Shown here: positions 28,901-37,057 of the stretch, in pieces | Numbering within the stretch: the stretch's first letter is position 1 | Layout of the letters: every line of letters begins with the position of its first letter | NCBI GenBank assembly: GCA_024233085.1 | Contig: JACKQC010000003.1 | Location: forward strand, 248,001 to 312,000 | Direction of reading: 5' to 3' | Length of the DNA stretch: 64,000 nucleotides | Source of the DNA: Akkermansiaceae bacterium | Lineage (GTDB): Bacteria > Verrucomicrobiota > Verrucomicrobiia > Verrucomicrobiales > DEV007 | Notes under the pieces: model-generated | Seen by the model: the letters and a program-made list of their open reading frames with translations, nothing else | Told to the model about the DNA's origin: nothing | The model's database searches: none | Program-made: the position numbers and the translations under genes

Positions 28901-31900
28901 AGTTCTCGATGGTTTCGACGGCCGACTCCAGCGGATCGCCATCGGGTCGGTGACCACCCGCGGAGGGCGCCCGACCCCCGCGAAAGACCGGCGCCAGCGC
29001 CCAGGTGGCGCCCTTGGCGTCGCGGGCGGCTTCGTCGGCCGCGTTTTCGATCACCCGGTCGAAAGCCGCCACCGCTCCTTCCCGATCCCCGCGCTGCCCG
29101 CGGATCAGCCCCAGTTCGAGCCACGCGGCGTGATCCCAGGGGCGCAGGGTCGTGAGCTTCGCCAGCACCCGCTCGGCATCCTCGGATTGACCGTCGCGAA
29201 CGTACTGTTTCGCCAACTGTTTCAGGAAATCCGGATCCTGGGTGAATTTGCTCTCCAGCCGGCGGCGGATCAGGTCCGCCTCCTCGACGCGGAGATCCTT
29301 TTCCAGCATGGAGATCAGGTCCCGCCACCCGTCGACGCTCGCGCCGTCCTCGTTCTGCGCGATCAACTGCCGATGGTAGTAGATCGCCGACTTCAGATCC
29401 TTGGTGCGACTGGCCATCTCACCGAGTTCGGCCAGCAGGTCGCGGTCCTGGCCCGACATGTAATAGGCGCGCTTCATGGCCGCGAAGGCCGCCTCGTCCT
29501 CGCCGTTCGCCTGATAAATTTTCGCGAGCGCCTCCGGGAAAAACCGTTCGAAGGGCTGCTGCTGCGCCAGCTCGAGGTACCGGTCGCGCAGCCAGGCCAG
29601 CAAATAATGGCGGGACGCCGTGGAAAGCTGGGCGTCGAACTGCTTCCGTTTTTGCTCCAGATCCGTTTCGTGGCGAATCAGGTCGAGCTGGGATCGCAGC
29701 GCCTGCTCGGGACGGCCCAGCTCGATCAGGGTCGTCGCCAGTTGCTTGATGATGCGCCGTTTTTCGAAAAGGCTCGCTCTCCGATAGGCATCCTGCCACA
29801 CCCGGATCTGCGATTCCGCGCGGCCCTGCCGTTCGTACACCGAGGCGAGGGTTTTCAGCGTGTTCAGCGACGCCTCGGGATCGCGGGCGAGATCTTCGAG
29901 CAACCGGATGGCCTCGTCCTCGTATCCCAGCTCGAAGCGAATCTCCGCCCAGCGTTGCCGGTATTCGCGGGCGTTTTCCGGGTCGATTTTTTCCAGGGTC
30001 TCCAGATGCCGAGCCATGAAAGGCAGCCGCCCGTTCTGCTCGGCCAGGTCGAAAAGCATTTTTTCGATCTCGAAGACGGGCTTCTCCCCGGCCTCCGCCT
30101 GCGCCTGCGTCAGGTGATGGTAGGTTTCCTTGAAATCCTGAAGCTTGAAGGACCACCAAGCGGCCCGGTAGCGGGCCTTGAGCGACTTGGTGTCGTTGGA
30201 GACCCGTTTGATGGTGTTGTAAAAATCGAGCAGCTTTTGCGGCGGAGGCTCGTCCGCCTCCCGGGCGCCGAAAGATGCCGCCGCCGCCAGCCGGCGATAT
30301 TGATCGAGCGAGGTGATCCGTCCCGAGGGTGGCGCGTTGGCCGGCGAGGCGAAGGCGCCGCCCGTGTTGGACTCGTCCACCTGGCCCCGCAACAGGCTGA
30401 ACAGACGCTGGTCGATCTCCGACTGCGCCTTGAGGCTGTCGGTCTTTTGCCAGATTTCCTCGAAGGCCGCCACCGCCTCGTCGAATCGCTTCCGATCCAC
30501 GAGGATCTCGGCGCGAGCCATCCGGTAATCGACGTTCTCCGGCTGCAGTCCGATCGCCTCGTCGATCGCTCCGAGCGCCTTTTCCTCGAGATCGAGGTCC
30601 CGAAACGCCGACGCCACCTCGTTCAACCGCGCCGCGCGCAGGGTGTCGGACTGTCCGGCCTCGTCCACATAGTCCCGCAGGGCCTTTTCCGCCTGGGCGT
30701 CGCGGCCGCGTTCGCGGAAGAAACGCGCCAGCTCGACCGGCGCCGCCGCGCCTTCCGCCCCCGTGATCTCCGCCGCGTCGGGCCTTCTCAGGAGACGCTC
30801 GACCAGAGCGTCGAGATAATGTTCCTGCGAAAAGGCCAGCACCTGTTTCAGTGCCTGGGGCGTTCCGCCCTCGGGACGGGCGAGGAATTCCTCCAGCCGC
30901 GCCTCCGCCGCGCTCTTGCCCTCCATGCTCAGCGCGACGCGGGACCGGAGCAGCACCAGGCGCAGGGGAGACTCCGGCTGCGAAGCGATCAGCGCGTCCA
31001 GTTCCTTCGCCGCCTCCGCGTAGTGATCGTTCCGCAGCTGCGTTTCCACCAGGCGGACCCGGTAATCCACATTGCCGGGCACCAAGGCGGCCAGTTTCCC
31101 GACCCAGGTTTCCTCCTTCTGCGGAGCGGCGGTGAGCCGGTAATACTCCGCCATCAGAAAGACCGCCTTTTCCGACGGGTTCGGCCGCGCGGCCTCGGTT
31201 TCGAGCCGGGACTCCAGCTCGGGCAGCTTGTCGAATCGCTCGTAGAGCCGGACGAGCCGCGTGAACAGGTCGGCGAACTCGTGATGTTTGAAATGCACCA
31301 GGTTCATCGCCTCGTCGAGCGCTCCCGCCGCCCCGTTGAAGTCGCTGATGAACTCGTGCAGCCGGTTGAGCGATTTGAGGGACGCAAGACGCTGCTCCGG
31401 ATCCTCGCTCGCCACGATCTGCCGCAGCGCCCCGATCGCGTCCTCGGTACGGCCCGCCTCGATCAGCATTGACACGATCTCCGTCCGCAGGGACGGATGT
31501 CGCGGCCACGCGGCCAGCAAGGCGTTCCAGATCCCGACCGCCTCGTCGAGTTGTCCCGACTGTTTCAGCAGAGCCGCCTGGCGCATTCGGAAGGTCGCGC
31601 CGTCCTCGGTGTCGATCGCGGTCAGTTGGGCCAAACGTGTGTATTGCGAAAGCGCCTTCGCCGTGCGCTGCTGCTGATCGGAAATCTCCGCCGAAGCCCG
31701 CAGCGCGACCAGGTTGTCCGGCTCCGCGTCGAGCACCTGGCCGTAAAAATCGCGCGCCTCGTCGAGCTGCTCGTTTTTCCTCAGCAGGTGCGCGTAAACA
31801 AGCTTCGGCAGAGGCGGCGCCTCCGGCGCCTTGGCGACCCCGGACAGGTATTCGAGCAGGAGAGAGGTTTGCCCCTTCTTGTCATACAGTCCCCAGAGCA

Positions 31901-32264
31901 GCTCGAGGACATTTCCGTATTCGGGTTTCTGCTCCAACAGGCGCAGGTAATGGTTCGCCAGTTTCGTGTCCGCCTCCGTCCAGGGAATGACGGAAGCCTG
32001 CGCGGACTCCGACGAAGGTCGGTCCGCCTCGGCGGATTCCGGCGCGGCGGGCGGCGTTTTCGGGTCACCGGGCGCCGGCGATGTCTCGACCGCGGCGGCG
32101 GGGGTGGCGCCGCTTTTGACGGGATCGTCCTGTGCGATTCCCGAGCCCGCCAACACCAGAACCATCCAAATCGCAACGACCGGACCAAACCCACCCCTCG
32201 CCACCCCGATCAGGCGGTGAAAAAGACGGGGGAATCGCGGACCCTTCGGCATGGCTCGCGGCAT
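25986..32264 (-). CDS. Giant exported TPR-repeat protein
   Basis: The protein has about 2,092 residues from ATG 32264; ATG 32252 or 32291 are also possible. An N-terminal hydrophobic segment (FGPVVAIWMVLVLAGSGIAQ) looks like a signal peptide, followed by an Ala/Pro/Glu-rich linker. The rest is almost entirely helical with many tetratricopeptide-like units (examples: DEAVGIWNALLAAWPRHPSL, KALGAIDEAIGLQPENVDYR, DREGAVAAFDRVIENAADEA). TPR solenoids bind other proteins. Proteins of this size and type in Verrucomicrobia and Planctomycetes are usually envelope scaffolds. There is no catalytic motif that I can see. It overlaps the downstream lipoprotein gene by ATGA. Confidence 0.8.
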   Translation of the reverse strand: MPRAMPKGPRFPRLFHRLIGVARGGFGPVVAIWMVLVLAGSGIAQDDPVKSGATPAAAVETSPAPGDPKTPPAAPESAEADRPSSESAQASVIPWTEADTKLANHYLRLLEQKPEYGNVLELLWGLYDKKGQTSLLLEYLSGVAKAPEAPPLPKLVYAHLLRKNEQLDEARDFYGQVLDAEPDNLVALRASAEISDQQQRTAKALSQYTRLAQLTAIDTEDGATFRMRQAALLKQSGQLDEAVGIWNALLAAWPRHPSLRTEIVSMLIEAGRTEDAIGALRQIVASEDPEQRLASLKSLNRLHEFISDFNGAAGALDEAMNLVHFKHHEFADLFTRLVRLYERFDKLPELESRLETEAARPNPSEKAVFLMAEYYRLTAAPQKEETWVGKLAALVPGNVDYRVRLVETQLRNDHYAEAAKELDALIASQPESPLRLVLLRSRVALSMEGKSAAEARLEEFLARPEGGTPQALKQVLAFSQEHYLDALVERLLRRPDAAEITGAEGAAAPVELARFFRERGRDAQAEKALRDYVDEAGQSDTLRAARLNEVASAFRDLDLEEKALGAIDEAIGLQPENVDYRMARAEILVDRKRFDEAVAAFEEIWQKTDSLKAQSEIDQRLFSLLRGQVDESNTGGAFASPANAPPSGRITSLDQYRRLAAAASFGAREADEPPPQKLLDFYNTIKRVSNDTKSLKARYRAAWWSFKLQDFKETYHHLTQAQAEAGEKPVFEIEKMLFDLAEQNGRLPFMARHLETLEKIDPENAREYRQRWAEIRFELGYEDEAIRLLEDLARDPEASLNTLKTLASVYERQGRAESQIRVWQDAYRRASLFEKRRIIKQLATTLIELGRPEQALRSQLDLIRHETDLEQKRKQFDAQLSTASRHYLLAWLRDRYLELAQQQPFERFFPEALAKIYQANGEDEAAFAAMKRAYYMSGQDRDLLAELGEMASRTKDLKSAIYYHRQLIAQNEDGASVDGWRDLISMLEKDLRVEEADLIRRRLESKFTQDPDFLKQLAKQYVRDGQSEDAERVLAKLTTLRPWDHAAWLELGLIRGQRGDREGAVAAFDRVIENAADEAARDAKGATWALAPVFRGGRAPSAGGHRPDGDPLESAVETIENYPYLDHEVTRTITNWLGGARPEFERIPSKPREIRLRAIEERAKLAAIDPDSAARQAWIDRWKSDAKAGVAEKLWALRHAGASDEAFELAAREMPAPKSALDRFLYSLHCLRLGRADRLAAWVGDPNETDAALKADRRIMRVLASLCLLRGPRDEDFDPETAASVFRGTAFTEQVAWHYFNSVRDSGNTESTFRLGEALAEGPLKDDGDFRYDLSLLAKDLGQGERRLFHLEAALANMMPDRRGLPRMYHAALTERIAMLPTPAEKDAFVAERIAAVDAHPESTPLVRYQNRALLAFATGDGAEGLAQTRKLFARQAAENFPNKRSQDGETFPEIQNWSLLESIFNDIAARRPPEVDPTAFYRGVGAEIPALPQSPDGVAPYEGFETARLLWLLEELSPPERAREVERFTALLRDPGSPLELARSLEARGFHREAIPIYDRITGTEPAEVSDVRGFFGACRQAQEFGPALSLVNRLLAGEVKSPPGLTTDYLIQNHAEFLVQARDVETLAARAQADVAIDQAGRIRGQGTYLSALARLHRNLGNEDAMLRVLAHLRDRGYASEEDRLTAAQTLRKQGKPDEALEWLKGIVLDRQQPVAEIAAIRELAALHADATPPRAAELADLGRVALDYDDSALIGDLCGALFRAGDKAAARSLMLLRARKEDSPEFRASLLFELARLELVGGDGLAEVENDLRAATEIAPTSATATATFLKLTAEHARREPQAWLAFCRSLETRPATRVTGAIGAAFVEGGLGRYAEAEAGKNLTGSDLDRVLLGLVAVGEPGVAAARELLGATVVNAATLMDGDPLRQIALYGATGDRARASELHARLLAESVSDHFRNGNQRDLSPGFEQRWPAARAFADAGFLPEARTLFAAYRRSLSRLTWEHAGFLESYGRFLIERGDFAGAEALLAPGFQKSIGLNPRVLVDLYRSWGKLNELDRRMEKLFLPSGLRLQVASLAAGSEPAVDE

Positions 32265-32399
32265 CCTAAGCGGCGGCCCGTCCCCGGTCAACCGGCGCGC
32301 CCGCGCTCATCGATCCCCCGTCACGCCGCGCTTGCAAGACCCGCCGCGGAGCGATACCTTCGACTCGTTCACGGGCGGGTCCCCCGCGCCAGCCCAAAG

Positions 32400-32475
32400 G
32401 CCAACTTAGCTCAGCTGGTAGAGCACCCGATTTGTAATCGGACGGTCGCCGGTTCGAATCCGGCAGTTGGCTCCA
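32400..32475 (+). tRNA. tRNA-Thr (anticodon UGU)
   Basis: The 76-base cloverleaf has acceptor GCCAACT/AGTTGGC, D arm GCTCAGCTGGTAGAGC, anticodon stem-loop CCGA-TTTGTAA-TCGG with anticodon TGT, T arm GCCGG-TTCGAAT-CCGGC, and an encoded CCA end (32473-32475). The base pair at the top of the anticodon stem (C/A) is mismatched. Confidence 0.95.
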
Positions 32476-32605
32476 TATTTTTCCGGAGCGGAAAGATCCT
32501 CGCCGGCGCGCTTCGCCCCGGACCCTCGCGAGAAAGGCGAAATCGCGTGCGCCGACGGCCATTCGCGGCTTGGTTGACGCTTTGCCGCGTTTTTTCCGAT
32601 TCCCC

Positions 32606-33355
32606 ATGTCCACCGAACTCGACCTCGCCATCGCCGCCGCCCGCGAAGCCGGCGCCCTTCTCCGCGACCACTACGAAAGCGATCTCAACGTCGACGCGAT
32701 GCACGACCACGACATCAAGCTCGAGCTGGATGTCCGCAGCCAGGAACTCATCACCCGCCGCCTGCTCGACGCCTTTCCCCACCACGCCATCCACGGGGAG
32801 GAAGGCATCGCCGGCGACCAGTCCAGCCCCTTTCAATGGATCGTCGATCCCATCGACGGCACGGTGAACTATTTCTACGGCATCCCCCACTTCTGCGTCT
32901 CCATCGCCCTGCGGGAAGGGGACGCGCTGAAAGTGGGCGTCATCTACGATCCGATGCTGGACGAGCTTTTCGCCGTCGAAGCCGGGGGCAAACCCACCCG
33001 GAACGGCCATGTCATCCGCGCCAGCGACCGCGGCGAGCTGAAGGACGCGGTCATCACGATCGGCTTTTCGAAGTCGAAGGAGGCAATGGATGCCGGCCTG
33101 GAGCGCTACCGGCGGATCGCCCACCGGGTGAAAAAAACGCGGATGCTCGGCAGCGCCGCCCTGGCGCTGGCCTACATCGCCTGCGGCCGGCTCGACGCCT
33201 ACATCGAGGAGCAGATCAGCCTCTGGGACATCGCGGCCGGCCAATTGCTGGTCGAGGCCGCGGGCGGCACCGTGGTCCTGACGCCCTCGACCTCGCACCC
33301 GGACAAGTCGGGCATCGTCGCCTCGAACGGAAAGCTCGTGCTTGAAGGAGTCTGA
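32606..33355 (+). CDS. suhB: Inositol monophosphatase family protein (SuhB-like)
   Basis: The 249-residue protein starts at ATG 32606 (the frame opens at 32570). It has the family signatures HGEEGIAG and WIVDPIDGTVNYFYGIPHF (metal-binding Asp residues), plus the C-terminal LWDIAAGQLLVEAAGG. It hydrolyses inositol monophosphate or a related sugar phosphate, using magnesium; in E. coli the homologue also acts in rRNA transcription. It ends 24 bp before ispF, so the two are probably co-transcribed. Substrate specificity cannot be read from the sequence. Confidence 0.88.
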   Translation: MSTELDLAIAAAREAGALLRDHYESDLNVDAMHDHDIKLELDVRSQELITRRLLDAFPHHAIHGEEGIAGDQSSPFQWIVDPIDGTVNYFYGIPHFCVSIALREGDALKVGVIYDPMLDELFAVEAGGKPTRNGHVIRASDRGELKDAVITIGFSKSKEAMDAGLERYRRIAHRVKKTRMLGSAALALAYIACGRLDAYIEEQISLWDIAAGQLLVEAAGGTVVLTPSTSHPDKSGIVASNGKLVLEGV

Positions 33356-33379
33356 AGCCTCCGCCACCATGGACAAGAG

Positions 33380-33859
33380 ATGCAGCGCTGCGGAATAGGA
33401 TACGACGTTCATCGGTTTGCCGATGGCAGGCCGCTTTTTCTCGGCGGGGTGGAAATCCCCCACGTTCAGGGACTCGACGGCCATTCGGACGCCGACGCGC
33501 TGTGCCACGCCATCGCCGACGCCCTGCTCGGGGCGATGGGCGATCACGACATCGGGTATCATTTTCCACCCGGAGACGAGCAGTGGGAGGGGATCAGCAG
33601 CCTGGAAATCCTGCGCCACGTCCGCCGCGTCGCGGAGTCGAAATCGGCTTGGATTCACAATATCGACGCCACCGTGATCGCCGAGGCGCCCAAGATCATG
33701 CCCTACGCGGAAAAAATGAAGCTCGCCATCGCCGGCGCGCTCGGCATCGACGCCGGCCAGGTGGGGATCAAAGCCACCACCAACGAGACGATGGGCTTCA
33801 TCGGCCGCCGCGAGGGGATCGCGGCCATGGCCGTGGCGAGCATCGAAATGCGGGACTGA
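33380..33859 (+). CDS. ispF: 2-C-methyl-D-erythritol 2,4-cyclodiphosphate synthase
   Basis: The 159-residue protein has the full set of IspF features: GIGYDVHRF (zinc ligands Asp and His), LDGHSDADALCHAIADALLG, GDIGYHFPP-like region and GIKATTNETMGFIGRREGI. It catalyses the fifth step of the MEP isoprenoid pathway, forming MEcPP with release of CMP. Length is standard. An in-frame upstream ATG is not available closer than 33369; the family begins at MQRCGIGYD. It converges with rmlA, 13 bp apart. Confidence 0.96.
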   Translation: MQRCGIGYDVHRFADGRPLFLGGVEIPHVQGLDGHSDADALCHAIADALLGAMGDHDIGYHFPPGDEQWEGISSLEILRHVRRVAESKSAWIHNIDATVIAEAPKIMPYAEKMKLAIAGALGIDAGQVGIKATTNETMGFIGRREGIAAMAVASIEMRD

Positions 33860-33872
33860 TCCGCCCGCCCGC

Positions 33873-34763
33873 TCAACCGCGGTGGGGATCCTCGAGCCGC
33901 TCGCGCAGGACCATTTCCAGGTAAGCGCGGTAGTCGGGACTCCTCGTGTCGGCGATCACGCGCTCGAATTGCGGCTGATCGATGAAATTCATGTTGAAGG
34001 CGATTTCCTCGATGCAGGCGATCTTGTAGCTCTGCTGGTGCTCGATGGTGGCGATGTAGTGGCTGGCCTCGAGCAGGCTCTGCGGCGTGCCGCTGTCCAG
34101 CCAGGCGATGCCGCGGCCGAGCGGTTCGCAGCGCAGTTGGCCGCGGTTCAGATAGGAAACGTTGAGATCGGTGATTTCCAGCTCGCCGCGGGCGGAGGGT
34201 TTCAGCGCCTTGGTGTGCTCGACGACTTCGTTGTCGTAGACGTAGAGGCCGGGCACGGCGAAATGGCTCTTCGGCTGCCTCGGTTTTTCCTCGATGCTTA
34301 GCACATTTCCCTCCGTGTCGAACTCGACCACGCCGAAGCGCTCGGGATCACGAACGGGATAGCCAAAGACACAGGCGCCGGCCTCTCTCTCCAGCGCGCG
34401 GCGGAAAAAGTCGAGCTTCCCATAGAAAATGTTGTCGCCGAGGATCAGCGAGGCGGCTTCGCCGGCGAGAAAGGATTCGCCGATGAGAAAGGCCTGGGCG
34501 ATGCCGTTGGGCTCGGGCTGCACGGCGTACTGGATATTGAGGCCGAGGCTGGAGCCGTCGCCGAGCAGATGCTCGAAGGCGGGCGTGTCCTTCGGCGTGG
34601 AGATGATGAGGATGTCCTGGATGCCCCCGAGCATGAGCGTGGAGAGCGGGTAGTAGATCATCGGCTTGTCGTAGACCGGCAGCAGTTGCTTGCAGGCCAC
34701 GAGCGTCAGGGGATAGAGCCGGGTGCCGGCGCCGCCGGCGAGAATGATGCCTTTGCGTTTCAT
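33873..34763 (-). CDS. rmlA: Glucose-1-phosphate thymidylyltransferase
   Basis: The 296-residue nucleotidyltransferase has GIILAGGAGTRLYPLT (nucleotide-binding loop), VYDKPMIYYPLSTLMLGGI, ASLILGDNIFYG (metal-binding Asp) and VVEFDTEGNVLSIEEKP. It makes dTDP-glucose from dTTP and glucose 1-phosphate, the first step to dTDP-rhamnose. It is the last gene of rmlD-rmlB-rmlA; a 97-bp gap with palindromic repeat copy D separates it from rmlB. There is no rmlC in the window. Confidence 0.96.
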   Translation of the reverse strand: MKRKGIILAGGAGTRLYPLTLVACKQLLPVYDKPMIYYPLSTLMLGGIQDILIISTPKDTPAFEHLLGDGSSLGLNIQYAVQPEPNGIAQAFLIGESFLAGEAASLILGDNIFYGKLDFFRRALEREAGACVFGYPVRDPERFGVVEFDTEGNVLSIEEKPRQPKSHFAVPGLYVYDNEVVEHTKALKPSARGELEITDLNVSYLNRGQLRCEPLGRGIAWLDSGTPQSLLEASHYIATIEHQQSYKIACIEEIAFNMNFIDQPQFERVIADTRSPDYRAYLEMVLRERLEDPHRG

Positions 34764-34788
34764 GGGCCAGGAAAGGGTGTTGGAAAAA

Positions 34789-34850
34789 GCGAACAGGGTT
34801 GGGCGCGGGACCGAACAGGGTTGGGTCGGGGAGTCAACCCTGTTAAGTCT
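34789..34850. repeat. Palindromic repeat copy D (three units), between rmlB and rmlA
   Basis: There are three units at about 21-bp spacing: GAACAGGGTTGGGC, GAACAGGGTTGGGTC (centre AGG) and GTCAACCCTGTTAAGTC (centre CCT). Units 2 and 3 face each other and could form a hairpin in the rml transcript, between the rmlB stop (34861) and the rmlA start (34763). Confidence 0.9.
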
Positions 34851-34860
34851 CGCCGGGTTT

Positions 34861-35940
34861 TCAGAGATGGCCGAGCCGCTGACCCTGATAGGTGCCGGCC
34901 TCGATATTCTGGATCCAATCGCTGTGGTCGAAGTACCACTTCACCGTCTTGCGAAAGCCGGTTTCCCACGTCTCGCGGGGCCGCCAGCCGAGTTCGCGCT
35001 CGATTTTTTCGCAGTTGATCGCGTATCGCCGATCGTGCCCGGGCCGGTCGGTGACGTAGGTGATCAGATCGTCGGCGTCGCGGGTTTCGCCTTCGGGCAG
35101 GAATTCGTTCACCAGCTCGATGAGCTTGCGGACGACGTCGATGTTTTTCAGCTCGTTGCGTCCGCCGATGTTGTAGACCTCGCCATGAACGCCGCGAAGC
35201 AGGGCCAGGGCGAGACCGCGGCAGTGATCCTCGACATAGAGCCAGTCGCGCACGTTGGAGCCGTCGCCATAGACGGGCAGCTTGTCGCCGCGGCGGGCCT
35301 TGGCGATCATCAGCGGGATGAGTTTTTCGGGGAACTGATAGGGACCGTAGTTGTTCGAGCAGTTCGTCGTGACCACGGGAAAGCCGAAGGTATGGAAATA
35401 GGCGCGCGCCAGGTGGTCGCTGCCGGCTTTTGACGCGGAGTAGGGGCTGTTCGGCGCGTAGGGCGTGGTCTCGGTGAAAGCGGGGTCCTCGGCCGACAGG
35501 GAGCCATAAACCTCGTCGGTCGAGACGTGGAGAAAACGGAATTCGGCGCTATTGCCGGCTTCCTTGCGGCGATTGTGGTGGTTCCGCGCGGCGTGCAGCA
35601 TCTGGAAGGTGCCGACGAAATTCGTGAGGATGAACTGCTCGGGCGCGTCGATGGACCGGTCGACGTGGGACTCGGCGGCGAGATGCATCACGGCGTCGAA
35701 GTCGTGTTCGGCGTAAAGTTTTTCGAGCAGGCCGGCGTCGCAGATGTCTCCCTGGACGAAGACGTGGCGGGGATCGCCCGTCAGCGCGGCGAGGTTCTCG
35801 GGATTCCCGGCGTAGGTCAGCTTGTCGAGATTGACGACGCGTTCGACGGAGACGCCGAGTTCGTCCCCGGCCGTCCCGAGGAGGTAATGGACCAGATTGG
35901 AGCCGATGAAGCCGGCGCCACCCGTGACGAGGATGCGCAT
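34861..35940 (-). CDS. rmlB: dTDP-glucose 4,6-dehydratase
   Basis: The 359-residue extended SDR has VTGGAGFIGSNLVHYLL (NAD-binding), HLAAESHVDRSID, VSTDEVYGSL and the YSASKAGSDHL catalytic Tyr/Lys pair. It converts dTDP-glucose to dTDP-4-keto-6-deoxyglucose, step two of dTDP-rhamnose synthesis for surface polysaccharides. It lies 102 bp downstream of rmlD on the same strand. Confidence 0.97.
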   Translation of the reverse strand: MRILVTGGAGFIGSNLVHYLLGTAGDELGVSVERVVNLDKLTYAGNPENLAALTGDPRHVFVQGDICDAGLLEKLYAEHDFDAVMHLAAESHVDRSIDAPEQFILTNFVGTFQMLHAARNHHNRRKEAGNSAEFRFLHVSTDEVYGSLSAEDPAFTETTPYAPNSPYSASKAGSDHLARAYFHTFGFPVVTTNCSNNYGPYQFPEKLIPLMIAKARRGDKLPVYGDGSNVRDWLYVEDHCRGLALALLRGVHGEVYNIGGRNELKNIDVVRKLIELVNEFLPEGETRDADDLITYVTDRPGHDRRYAINCEKIERELGWRPRETWETGFRKTVKWYFDHSDWIQNIEAGTYQGQRLGHL

Positions 35941-36042
35941 GATCGAGATCTGTCGGTGAGTGTGTTTCGGAGTGCCCGCGAGACGGGCGGGCGCAATGTA
36001 GCGGGGCGACCGAAAGGCTCAACCGGGAAATCCGGCAACCGG

Positions 36043-36939
36043 CTACAGAAAGCGCGGGGCGACGAAGTCACGGATGTATTCCCGCACCGAGCCGCGCCAG
36101 TCCGGCATCTCCCGCCCGGTGAGATCGCGGTATTTCTCCAGCGAAAACACCGTGTAGCGGGGCCGCGTGGCGCGGTCGCCGAAAACGTCCTCCATCGAGA
36201 CGCCCGTGAGGTTCCGCGCGCGGACGGGAACGCCGCAGTCGGCGGCGCATTCCACGCAAAATCGCGCCCACTCGAGCCAGGAACAGCTCCCGGCATTGCT
36301 CAGGTGCAGGATGCCGGTGGCGCGGGGATCGAAAAAAAGCGGTTCCAGGGCGGCGGCGATGTCGCGGGTGTAGGAGGGCGCCCCGACGCGGTCGCCGACG
36401 ATGTTCAGGGTGTCGTTTTCGACGGCCAGCGCGACGGCCCAATCGGGCGTGGCGAGGGGTTTGCCCGGACCGAAAAGCCACTGGAGCCGGACGACGAGGT
36501 TGTCCGGCGAGGCCTCCAGGGTGGCGATCTCCCCGTCGACTTTGGAGCGGCCATAGACGCTGAGGGGATGGGCGGGGTCGTCCTCGCGATAGGGGGAATC
36601 TTTTTCGCCGTCGAAGACGTAGTCGGAGCTGAAGTTGACGAGCCGGGTGCCGTTGGCCGCGCACCATTGGGCGATGTGTTCGACGGCGAGGCAGTTCAAC
36701 TGCTCGGCGGTTTCGGGCTCGTGCTCGCAGACATCGACGTTGGTGTTGCCGGCCGCGAGCAGGAGAAGGCGCGAATCCCGGCAGCTTTCCAGCGCTTCGT
36801 GGATTTTCCGCCGGGACCAGGCCAGATCCAGATCGTGGCGGGTCAGGGGCGCGACGGGGTGACCCCGCCGGCGGCATTCCTCGAGCAGCGCCCGGCCGAG
36901 ACGACCGTTGGCGCCGACAATGGCGATTGGTTGCTTCAT
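36043..36939 (-). CDS. rmlD: dTDP-4-dehydrorhamnose reductase
   Basis: From ATG 36939 the protein has 298 residues. It shows IAIVGANGRLGRALLEECRR (NADPH-binding), NFSSDYVFDGEKDSPY and YGRSKVDGE (catalytic Tyr and Lys), the RmlD hallmarks. It performs the last step to dTDP-L-rhamnose. It is the first gene of rmlD-B-A. Since rmlC (the 3,5-epimerase) is missing here, it must be encoded elsewhere or the product may be a different 6-deoxysugar. Confidence 0.9.
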   Translation of the reverse strand: MKQPIAIVGANGRLGRALLEECRRRGHPVAPLTRHDLDLAWSRRKIHEALESCRDSRLLLLAAGNTNVDVCEHEPETAEQLNCLAVEHIAQWCAANGTRLVNFSSDYVFDGEKDSPYREDDPAHPLSVYGRSKVDGEIATLEASPDNLVVRLQWLFGPGKPLATPDWAVALAVENDTLNIVGDRVGAPSYTRDIAAALEPLFFDPRATGILHLSNAGSCSWLEWARFCVECAADCGVPVRARNLTGVSMEDVFGDRATRPRYTVFSLEKYRDLTGREMPDWRGSVREYIRDFVAPRFL

Positions 36940-37057
36940 TAATGACGTCCGGCTGGCCCGGATCCGGCGCCGCGGCGCGTTCCTTCGAAAAAATTCGGCG
37001 CAAGTTGCGCAGGAGCGGGGCGACACACAAGCGAAATCCCCGGGCGGGCGGCGGGGC

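Noticed and set aside
26235..31472. Long plus-strand frames opposite the TPR gene
   Set aside because: Composition is that of antisense shadow frames, and the minus strand has clear TPR repeats.
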